From an uncultured Oscillospiraceae bacterium (GTDB taxonomy: Bacteria; Bacillota; Clostridia; Oscillospirales; Oscillospiraceae): DNA of 17,064 nucleotides. Made by a program: the position numbers and the translations under genes. The notes under the pieces are model-generated. The model worked only from the letters and a program-made list of their open reading frames with translations. It did not search any database and was not told where the DNA came from. How positions within the stretch are numbered: the stretch's first letter is position 1; each line of letters starts with the position of its first letter. The DNA lies in the NCBI GenBank assembly GCA_934589665.1, contig CAKTOJ010000032.1, forward strand, positions 1-17,064, written 5' to 3'. Below are positions 5,862-11,192 of this stretch, piece after piece.

Positions 5862-6746
5862 CTGCGCGTTCTTCACTATACCGTCCCCACAGAGCAGGAC
5901 GGCAAAATGCTCAAGCACATTCTGCGCGGTGAGCTGGGCATCTCCTCCACGCTGCTCAAAACGCTCAAGTGGCGCGAGGGCGCGATCCTTCTCAACGGCG
6001 TGAGCGTCCATGTAAACGCCGCCGTCCATACCGGCGACGCCGTGACCGTCACGCTTGCCGAGCGTGCGCCGCTGGACACGGGTGTCATGCCGCTCGCCCT
6101 CCCGCTTGATATCGTTTTCGAGGACGAGGACCTTCTCGTCCTCAACAAGCCGGCCGGTCTTGCCATGCACCCCATGTCCACCGACCTTGCCGCGCCGAAC
6201 CTTGCCGGCGCGCTGGTCGCCTATCTCGGCGAAGGAAGCGTGCCGCATTTTGTCAGCCGGCTCGACAAGGGCACCTCAGGTCTGCTCATCGCAGCAAAAT
6301 CAGGCTATATTCACGAGCTGCTGCGCCGCGCGCTCCATTCCGACGCGCTGCGGCGGGAATACCGCGCGCTGGCCGTCGGCCGTGTCGAGCCGCCATATGG
6401 TCGGATCGACCGTCCCATCGCCCGCGCTGAAAGCTCGCTCGTTAAGCGCTGCACCGCCCCCGGCGGACTTCCCTCCCGCACGGAGTACGAGGTTCTCTCC
6501 TATCACGGCAGCCTGACGCTCCTGCGTCTCATTCCGCTGACCGGCCGCACGCACCAGCTGCGTGTCCACATGGCCTCGCTCGGCTTTCCGCTCGTGGGCG
6601 ACTGGCTCTATGGTACGGAGGATCGGTCTCTTATCGCCCGCCCCGCACTGCACTCCTGTGAGCTATGGTTCACGCATCCGCTGAGCAAGGCACCCCTGCA
6701 CTTCACCGCTCCGCTGCCAGAGGATATGGCGCGGCTGCTTAAATAA
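5862..6746 (+). CDS. RluA-family 23S rRNA-type pseudouridine synthase, probable CTG start
   Basis: A 294-residue pseudouridine synthase. An S4-like RNA-binding segment (about 15-65, LKHILRGELGISSTLLKTLK onward) precedes the catalytic domain. The catalytic Asp is D135 in SRLDKGTSGLL (132-142), and GRTHQLRVHMA lies near residues 226-236, both diagnostic of the RluA/RluC/RluD group, which isomerises uridines in 23S rRNA or tRNA. There is no ATG/GTG/TTG near the expected N-terminus RVLHYTVP; CTG 5862 has AAAGGGGG (5846-5853) exactly 8 bases upstream and homologues begin here. The frame is open further up to 5724, but that precedes the promoter at 5823-5828. The alternative is ATG 5907, which would cut into the S4 domain. 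Confidence 0.88.
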   Translation: MRVLHYTVPTEQDGKMLKHILRGELGISSTLLKTLKWREGAILLNGVSVHVNAAVHTGDAVTVTLAERAPLDTGVMPLALPLDIVFEDEDLLVLNKPAGLAMHPMSTDLAAPNLAGALVAYLGEGSVPHFVSRLDKGTSGLLIAAKSGYIHELLRRALHSDALRREYRALAVGRVEPPYGRIDRPIARAESSLVKRCTAPGGLPSRTEYEVLSYHGSLTLLRLIPLTGRTHQLRVHMASLGFPLVGDWLYGTEDRSLIARPALHSCELWFTHPLSKAPLHFTAPLPEDMARLLK

Positions 6747-6749
6747 AGG

Positions 6750-6778
6750 AAGGCGGCTCGTTCCGAGCCGCCTTTTTT
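6750..6778. terminator. Bidirectional terminator between convergent genes
   Basis: AAGGCGGCTCG (6750-6760), loop TTC, CGAGCCGCCTT (6764-6774), then T to 6778. It starts 3 bases after the pseudouridine synthase stop, and its T-run overlaps the stop codon (6777-6779) of the convergent MATE gene. On the minus strand the stem is followed by CCTTTATTT, so it can serve both genes. Confidence 0.9.
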
Positions 6779-8144
6779 ATGCTTCCGTCAGTTTTTTCAC
6801 CGTTTTCAGGCTGTAGCTTCCCTCGATGAGCACAAGCAGTACCCAGCCGCTGGCAACCGACGCGCAGATGCCGTAAATGCCCCATATCGGGACAAGGAAG
6901 TAGGACAGTACAACACGCAGCCCCACTTGCGAAATGGATGCCGCCATCGTCAGCCGCAGCCGTCCGAGGCCGCGGAAGAAGCCCTGCACGACCTCGCCGA
7001 GGAAAGCGAAGAAATAGATGCCCGCCATCGTCCCCGTGTAGCACGCACCGGCTGCAATGACCTCGGCGTTGTCTGAAAAGAGGCCGACAACCTGCGCAGG
7101 CAGCAGAAAGCAGACCGTTCCCAGTACCAGCACCAGTGCGATCTCCGCGCAGACACCGGCACGATAAAAGCGGCGCACGCGCACCTTATCCCCGTGGCCA
7201 AGGTTCTGTGACAGGCATACCACCATCGCCGCGCTGATGCCCTGCGCAAAGCAGAGCAGGAACTGCTCCACGCGCAGAGACATGTTATAGCCCGTCACCG
7301 CGTTCGTGCCGAGCGGCGTGAGCATGCCCTGCACCAACAGCCGCCCGATGCAGACCACCGCCTGCTGCAGGGCAGCGGCCCACGCAAAGGACAAAACGAT
7401 GTGTCCCATGCCCGCGTCAAAGCAAAGCTCTGCGCGTGAGAGCGTCAGCGGTTTGCAGCGACGCTCGGCGTACAAGATGCACCACACGGCAGATACCGCC
7501 TGACAGAACACCGTGGAGAACGCGACACCACGGATGCCCCATGCAAATACGCCCACAAAGAGCAGGTCGAGCAGCGCATGGAGCGTCGATGAGGCCAGAA
7601 GAATGACGAACGGTGTGCGCGAATCGCCGCACGAGCGCAGCATGGAAGCGTAGTAGTTGTACAAAAAGCAGCAGATCAAACCAGCAAAAATCAGGTTCAG
7701 ATACTTCGCCGCCTCACGGGCCACAAGCTCCTCCGTCCCCTGCACCCGCAGCACCCAGCCCGAGCCGAGGATTCCCGCCAGCGCGATCGCCAGCGTAATG
7801 GTAATGCCGCCAAGCAGTGCCGTGGCGTTCATCCGCCGCAGCCGTTCCCAGTCCGCTGCGCCGCACAGCTGCGCAGCCAGCACACCGACGCCGATCGATC
7901 CGCCGATGATAAGCGCGTTTGCCACGTCCACGATGGGCGAGGCCACACTAATGCCTGAGAGCGGCAGATCACCGAGAAATTTTCCCACAACGATCGCATC
8001 CACGATGCTGTAGAGCTGCTGGAAAATGTTCCCCATTAAAATCGGCAGAGCAAAATAGAGCATGGTCGGCAGCGGCGCGCCCGTCAGGATCGCCTCGCTG
8101 CCCTGTGCCGCGCGGGCTCCCCGCGCGGCAAAAAAGTGCGGCAC
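6777..8144 (-). CDS. MATE family efflux transporter (DinF/NorM-like branch)
   Basis: A protein of up to 455 residues with twelve predicted membrane segments in two similar halves. The first segment region LPILMGNIFQQLYSIVDAIV then VGKFLGDLPLSGISVASP is the standard opening of Na+- or H+-coupled multidrug and toxin extrusion proteins. Substrates are not predictable. GTG 8144 gives an N-terminus (...GSEAILTGAPLPTMLYFALP) that lines up with the 'LTEGPI...LALPI' start of relatives, so it is the best choice, though a GGGTGAGG-like site is only moderate. The alternative is ATG at about 8066 (residue 27), which would start at the first membrane helix. Unusually, the GTG lies inside a predicted terminator loop, and a 10-bp GC hairpin covers codons 6-12. 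Confidence 0.87.
   Translation of the reverse strand: MPHFFAARGARAAQGSEAILTGAPLPTMLYFALPILMGNIFQQLYSIVDAIVVGKFLGDLPLSGISVASPIVDVANALIIGGSIGVGVLAAQLCGAADWERLRRMNATALLGGITITLAIALAGILGSGWVLRVQGTEELVAREAAKYLNLIFAGLICCFLYNYYASMLRSCGDSRTPFVILLASSTLHALLDLLFVGVFAWGIRGVAFSTVFCQAVSAVWCILYAERRCKPLTLSRAELCFDAGMGHIVLSFAWAAALQQAVVCIGRLLVQGMLTPLGTNAVTGYNMSLRVEQFLLCFAQGISAAMVVCLSQNLGHGDKVRVRRFYRAGVCAEIALVLVLGTVCFLLPAQVVGLFSDNAEVIAAGACYTGTMAGIYFFAFLGEVVQGFFRGLGRLRLTMAASISQVGLRVVLSYFLVPIWGIYGICASVASGWVLLVLIEGSYSLKTVKKLTEA
8107..8129. other. Strong GC hairpin at 5' end of MATE coding region
   Basis: GCCGCGCGGG (8107-8116), loop CTC, CCCGCGCGGC (8120-8129): 10 perfect GC pairs. In the MATE mRNA it lies within codons 6-12 right after a U-run. 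It has no U-tract after it, so it is not itself a terminator; it could stabilise the mRNA or hamper initiation at GTG 8144. Confidence 0.5.
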
Positions 8145-8154
8145 AGTGCCTCAC
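8130..8154 (-). terminator. Possible terminator or attenuator of redox cassette, overlapping MATE start
   Basis: On the minus strand GTGAGGC (8154-8148), loop ACTGT, GCCGCAC (8142-8136) pair with one A/G mismatch and are followed by TTTTTT (8135-8130). It starts 7 bases after the ferredoxin:thioredoxin reductase-like gene. The likely start codon of MATE (GTG 8144-8142) is partly in its loop, so some read-through is presumably needed for MATE expression. Confidence 0.5.
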
Positions 8155-8161
8155 CCGCCTT

Positions 8162-8359
8162 TTATTTTTCTTTATAGTAGAGCATGCAGTGGCAGTAGCC
8201 CTCAAACTCCGGATCGGCGATCTGGTCGCGGAACTCCTTGCACATGCAGCGGTTGTCCTCGATCCTTTGCAGGCGGCAGGGGCAGTAAAGCTCCTTTTTG
8301 AGCAGCGCCGTGCGCAGACGTGCAACGACCTCCTCATCCTCGTTAAAGCGGATCTTCAT
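8162..8359 (-). CDS. Ferredoxin:thioredoxin reductase catalytic-chain-like protein
   Basis: A 65-residue protein with three Cys pairs: C26-P-C28, C38-M-C40 and C56-H-C58. The ferredoxin:thioredoxin reductase (FTR) catalytic chain has CPC...CPC...CHC in the same order, where four Cys hold a [4Fe-4S] cluster and the second Cys of the first pair and last Cys form the redox disulfide. By analogy C26, C38, C40 and C56 would be cluster ligands and C28/C58 the active disulfide. Spacings are 9 and 15 residues instead of the classical 16 and 8, and the protein is much shorter than plant or cyanobacterial chains. No variable chain is nearby. It follows a thioredoxin-containing gene by 14 bases with its own GGGAGGGGAG site, so it probably delivers ferredoxin electrons to that thioredoxin (inference). 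Confidence 0.78.
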   Translation of the reverse strand: MKIRFNEDEEVVARLRTALLKKELYCPCRLQRIEDNRCMCKEFRDQIADPEFEGYCHCMLYYKEK

Positions 8360-8373
8360 GGTCTCCCCTCCCT

Positions 8374-9132
8374 TTACTTGCAGCCATCGAGCATCGACTG
8401 GATCTCTTCCTTGCTGCGCAGACCGACCGAACCGGTGAGCGTGTGGCGGTCCTGCACGACGGCAAGCGTCGGGATGGACTCGATGCCGAACATCTGCGCC
8501 AGCCCCGGCTGCTCATCGACATTGACGCGGCAGAATTTGACCTGCGGCTCCTCGCCGTTGAGTTCTTCAAACGCAGGCGCGAGCATCCGGCATGGCTGAC
8601 ACCACTCGGCCCAGAAGTCAATGAGGATCAGTCCGGGGTCGTCGAGCACCTCGGTCTGGAAATTTTCCTCAGTCAGCGTGACGATATCGGTGAAGGTGCG
8701 CGTTTCAACGTAGGGCTCGCGCTCGACTGGCTCACTTCCGCAGCCATGGCAGCCGGCACAGCCGCCGCCCGCGCATCCGCCTCCGCAGCCTCCGCAGCCG
8801 CTGTCTACAACCGGCTCGCCGCCGACCGTTTCCAGATTGCCCTCCAGAAAGCGTTCGAGCACATCGTCCGTGCCGCCGGTCACGCCGTCAAATACGAGCA
8901 TGTGCTCCCCCTCAAGCGCCTGACGCGCATGGGGGCCGATGCTGCCGCAGATAACCACATCCACGCCGCGCGCCTTAAGATCGCGCGCAACCGCCTCATG
9001 CGAGGCATCCTCCGGTGTGAAAACCTCTCCGGTCACGGGATCAAGGTCGCTGACCGTGTAGATCTTAAATTCCTTCGCGCGGCCGAAATGCTCAAACAAC
9101 GTACCGTCCTGATACGGCATTGCAATTTTCAT
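8374..9132 (-). CDS. NifX/NifB-type cofactor domain - Cys-rich linker - thioredoxin fusion
   Basis: A 252-residue three-part protein. Residues 1-108 match the dinitrogenase iron-molybdenum cofactor-binding domain (MKIAMPYQDGTLFEHFGRAK; later VDVVICGSIGPHARQAL), a fold that binds Fe-S/Mo clusters in NifX, NifY and the NifB C-terminus. Residues 111-133 are a Gly/Cys-rich linker with C113, C116, C120, C125, C128, C131 and H129. Residues 145-252 are a thioredoxin with active site W177-C178-Q179-P180-C181, cis-Pro P221 and DFWAEW. The Q in WCQPC replaces the usual G. ATG 9132 has AAGGAGG (9146-9140) 7 bases upstream. No nif genes are in the window. It likely carries a metal or cluster and is reduced by the FTR-like protein encoded next; both roles are inferred. 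Confidence 0.85.
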   Translation of the reverse strand: MKIAMPYQDGTLFEHFGRAKEFKIYTVSDLDPVTGEVFTPEDASHEAVARDLKARGVDVVICGSIGPHARQALEGEHMLVFDGVTGGTDDVLERFLEGNLETVGGEPVVDSGCGGCGGGCAGGGCAGCHGCGSEPVEREPYVETRTFTDIVTLTEENFQTEVLDDPGLILIDFWAEWCQPCRMLAPAFEELNGEEPQVKFCRVNVDEQPGLAQMFGIESIPTLAVVQDRHTLTGSVGLRSKEEIQSMLDGCK

Positions 9133-9162
9133 AAAATTACCTCCTTCGGTTCATTTGAGGAT

Positions 9163-9191
9163 AGCTTAACACAACTCAGGCCATTCTACAA
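9163..9191 (-). promoter_or_regulatory. Promoter of thioredoxin-fusion operon
   Basis: On the minus strand TTGTAG (9191-9186), 17-bp spacer, TAAGCT (9168-9163), about 30 bases before the start codon. The match to consensus is moderate. Confidence 0.5.
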
Positions 9192-9215
9192 CCGCAAAGT
9201 TTTTGAAAACGCCCC

Positions 9216-9244
9216 TTGCATCCGATCCAGCTTTTCGCTACAAT
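9216..9244 (+). promoter_or_regulatory. Sigma-A promoter of greA operon
   Basis: TTGCAT (9216-9221), 17-bp spacer, TACAAT (9239-9244). A 6-bp inverted repeat ATGGTC/GACCAT (9243-9248 and 9255-9260) covers the expected transcription start and would place a small hairpin at the mRNA 5' end or act as an operator. Confidence 0.75.
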
Positions 9245-9282
9245 GGTCAAAGTCGACCATCCATAGAAAGGAAGTCTGGCAA

Positions 9283-9786
9283 ATGCATGACGATCTGACC
9301 GCGCAGGACATCAAGAAAATGCAGGAGGAGCTTGACGACCGCCGTCTCCGGCTGATGCCGGAGCTCATCGAGGAGGTCAAGCGCACCCGCGCCTTCGGCG
9401 ACCTGAGCGAAAACTACGAATATAAGGCGGCCAAGCAGGAGCAGAACCGCAACAAAAGCCGCATCCGCTATCTCGAGCGTATGATCGCCTCGGCCCACGT
9501 CATCGAAGACCATTCCTCCGCCGACGAGGTCGGGCTTTACGACAAGGTGACGGTGCACATGGTTGAGCTGGGGAAGGACAAGGTCTTTCAGATCGTAACG
9601 ACCGTGCGCTGCGACGCGCTCCACGGACTGGTGAGCAAGGAATCGCCCGTCGGCAAAGCCATTCTCGGCAGAAAGGTCGGCGACACCGTGACCGTCCATG
9701 TCAGCGACACAAACAGCTACCACGCTGAGATCCGCTCCATCGAAAAGCAGACGGACGACGGCAGCGCACCGATCCGCAGCTTTTGA
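9283..9786 (+). CDS. greA: Transcript elongation factor GreA/GreB
   Basis: A 167-residue Gre factor. The N-terminal part is a long antiparallel coiled coil (about 6-75) whose tip carries the acidic GD40LSE43N motif that enters the RNA polymerase secondary channel and promotes cleavage of backtracked RNA. The C-terminal domain (about 85-155) contains the usual ending SPVGKAILGRKVGDTVTV followed by a beta strand. ATG 9283 is preceded by AAAGGA (9267-9272) at 10 bases. The frame is open for another 840 bases upstream, but that stretch is antisense to the thioredoxin-fusion gene and is not coding. It is first in an operon with a pseudouridine synthase 5 bases downstream. It could be a GreA paralogue rather than the only copy. 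Confidence 0.93.
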   Translation: MHDDLTAQDIKKMQEELDDRRLRLMPELIEEVKRTRAFGDLSENYEYKAAKQEQNRNKSRIRYLERMIASAHVIEDHSSADEVGLYDKVTVHMVELGKDKVFQIVTTVRCDALHGLVSKESPVGKAILGRKVGDTVTVHVSDTNSYHAEIRSIEKQTDDGSAPIRSF

Positions 9787-9791
9787 GCGCG

Positions 9792-10460
9792 ATGGAAGCA
9801 CCTGTCATTCTGCACGCTGAACGCAGCTTTCTTATCTGCTGCAAGCCCGCCGGCATGGAGTGCGAGCACGATCTGCCAGAGCAGCTCTCCGCGTTTCTAA
9901 AGTGTAAGGTAGAATCGCTTTACTGCGTTCATCGGCTTGACCGCGCGGTCGGCGGCGTAATGGTCTGGGCGCGCAGCGCCGAAGCTGCCGCCGTACTGGG
10001 TCGTCAAATTCAGGAAAAGCGGCTGAAAAAGGAGTATTTCGCCGTTTGCTCCGGTGCCCTGCCGTCTGTGTGCGGTGAGATGCACGATCTCCTGTTCAAA
10101 GACTCCTTCAAGCAAAAATCCTTTACAGTTAATTCGCCCCGGCGCGGGGTAAAAGAGGCTCTGCTGGAGTACACCGTGCTGGAAACCGCTCCCATCCATG
10201 GTGTTCTCTCCTCCCTCGTGTGCGTGCGGCTGTACACCGGGCGCTTCCACCAGATCCGCTGCCAGTTTGCCTCACGCGGCTGTCCGCTGCTCGGCGACGG
10301 CAAATACGGCAGCCGCGAACGCGGCTGCACTGTCGCGCTGTGGAGCTGCCATCTCGCCTTTCGCCACCCGGAAAGCGGCACGCCGGTCGAGTTCTTTTCT
10401 CCGCCGCCGGACACCTTTCCATGGAACAGCTTTTCCGCCGGCCATTTTTCTATAATGTAA
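9792..10460 (+). CDS. RluA-family pseudouridine synthase without S4 domain
   Basis: A 222-residue pseudouridine synthase containing only the catalytic domain. The catalytic Asp is D50 in CVHRLDRAVGG, and the later conserved RNA/uracil-contact segment appears as TGRFHQIRCQFASRGCPLLGDGKYG. The short form lacking an S4 domain resembles RluA/TruC-type enzymes acting on rRNA or tRNA; the target site cannot be read from sequence. The motif HRLDRAVGG has Gly-Gly where many members have Thr-Ser-Gly, as also seen in other small clostridial members. ATG 9792 has no recognisable ribosome binding site and begins 5 bases after the greA stop, so translation is probably coupled; TTG 9783, overlapping the greA stop, is a less likely start. 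A strong terminator follows. Confidence 0.9.
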   Translation: MEAPVILHAERSFLICCKPAGMECEHDLPEQLSAFLKCKVESLYCVHRLDRAVGGVMVWARSAEAAAVLGRQIQEKRLKKEYFAVCSGALPSVCGEMHDLLFKDSFKQKSFTVNSPRRGVKEALLEYTVLETAPIHGVLSSLVCVRLYTGRFHQIRCQFASRGCPLLGDGKYGSRERGCTVALWSCHLAFRHPESGTPVEFFSPPPDTFPWNSFSAGHFSIM

Positions 10461-10500
10461 AAAAGAACAGCGCTTCCGATCAGAAGCGCTGTTCTTCTAT
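10459..10500. terminator. Bidirectional terminator between convergent genes
   Basis: 14-bp perfect stem (10463-10476 with 10483-10496), loop CGATCA. On the minus strand the stem is followed by six T (complement of A 10459-10464), ideal for the ECF gene ending at 10515; on the plus strand the tail is CTATTTT, adequate for the pseudouridine synthase. Confidence 0.9.
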
Positions 10501-10514
10501 TTTACCCTGCCCTT

Positions 10515-11060
10515 TTACATTGCGGGAAACTGCTCGTGCATATAGCTGTTCCTGCGCAGCGCCAGCATCAGGACCGTGGAGAGCACAATGCCGAAGGCCG
10601 CCTGCACAAGGTTGGACGGAATACCGACCGCGGAACCCACGAGCGTCGCGCCCAGACTACCGCCCGCCGCCGTCGAAAGGATCGCGTCAAAGAGCCAGTA
10701 GCCCGTGACCATCACGGCCTCAGCCGCGACACCGCAAACCAGCAGCGACGCCGTCTTTTTCCCCATCGCGCGGTAGATCAGTCCGGCAACAAGGCCCATG
10801 ATTGCCTTGATGATCAGCGTCGCGGGCACATACATCACATAACCGCTGAACAGGTCCGCCAGGCACGAGCCGACACCGCCGGCCAGCGCGCCGTAAACGG
10901 GGCCGAGCAGATAGGCCGCCAGCAGCACCACGGTGTCGCCCAGATTCATATAGCCGTTGGTCGGGGACGGCACCCGAATAAACATGGTCGCCACGCACGC
11001 CAGCGCCGCAAGCAGGCCCGTCATCACAATCAGCTTTGTTCGATCAGAATTTCTTGTCAT
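10515..11060 (-). CDS. ECF transporter S component, possibly vitamin B6-type
   Basis: A 181-residue integral membrane protein with six predicted helices, the size and topology of substrate-binding S components of energy-coupling factor transporters. The region YMNLGDTVVLLAAYLLGPVY then GALAGGVGSCLADLFSGY is the typical family core near helices 2-3, and VPATLIIKAIMGLVAGLIYR follows. The shared EcfA/A'/T module is not here, as expected for group II systems. ATG 11060 has AAGGAG (11073-11068) 7 bases upstream; the frame extends to 11105 without such a site. The divergent MocR/PdxR-like regulator suggests a pyridoxine/pyridoxal substrate (compare PdxU), since MocR regulators commonly control vitamin B6 genes. 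Hydroxymethylpyrimidine (HmpT-like) or another vitamin is possible. Confidence 0.82.
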   Translation of the reverse strand: MTRNSDRTKLIVMTGLLAALACVATMFIRVPSPTNGYMNLGDTVVLLAAYLLGPVYGALAGGVGSCLADLFSGYVMYVPATLIIKAIMGLVAGLIYRAMGKKTASLLVCGVAAEAVMVTGYWLFDAILSTAAGGSLGATLVGSAVGIPSNLVQAAFGIVLSTVLMLALRRNSYMHEQFPAM

Positions 11061-11113
11061 AGCTTTTCTCCTTGCCGCAGGCCCGTCAGCAGGGAGCCCG
11101 CTCAAACTTGATG

Positions 11114-11142
11114 TTGCTATGATACGGCGGATATGATATGAT
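11114..11142 (+). promoter_or_regulatory. Likely promoter of MocR-type regulator
   Basis: TTGCTA (11114-11119), 17-bp spacer, TATGAT (11137-11142). An alternative pair TTGATG (11109-11114) with TATGAT at 11132-11137 overlaps it. The start codon is 50 bases downstream. Confidence 0.5.
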
Positions 11143-11166
11143 TAAAATATCCACTTTTGATATTTT
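11129..11166. promoter_or_regulatory. Putative operator with overlapping inverted repeats
   Basis: Two overlapping inverted repeats in the gap between divergent ECF and MocR genes: GGATAT (11129-11134)/ATATCC (11147-11152), and AAAATATC (11144-11151)/GATATTTT (11159-11166). They cover the -10 and expected start site of the regulator gene, so autoregulation by the MocR protein is likely. No separate convincing promoter for the ECF gene was identified. Confidence 0.5.
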
Positions 11167-11192
11167 TTATAAGGTCAGATCGGAGATATCCC

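Noticed and set aside
8756..8822. Gly/Cys-rich stretch as a simple repeat or frameshift artefact
   Set aside because: The frame is continuous through both flanking domains, and the Cys spacing (3, 4, 5, 3, 3) is not a pure codon repeat; interpreted as a real linker.
8443..9282. Upstream extension of the greA frame by 280 codons
   Set aside because: It runs antisense to the thioredoxin-fusion gene and precedes the greA promoter at 9216-9244; GreA family length and the ribosome binding site place the start at 9283.
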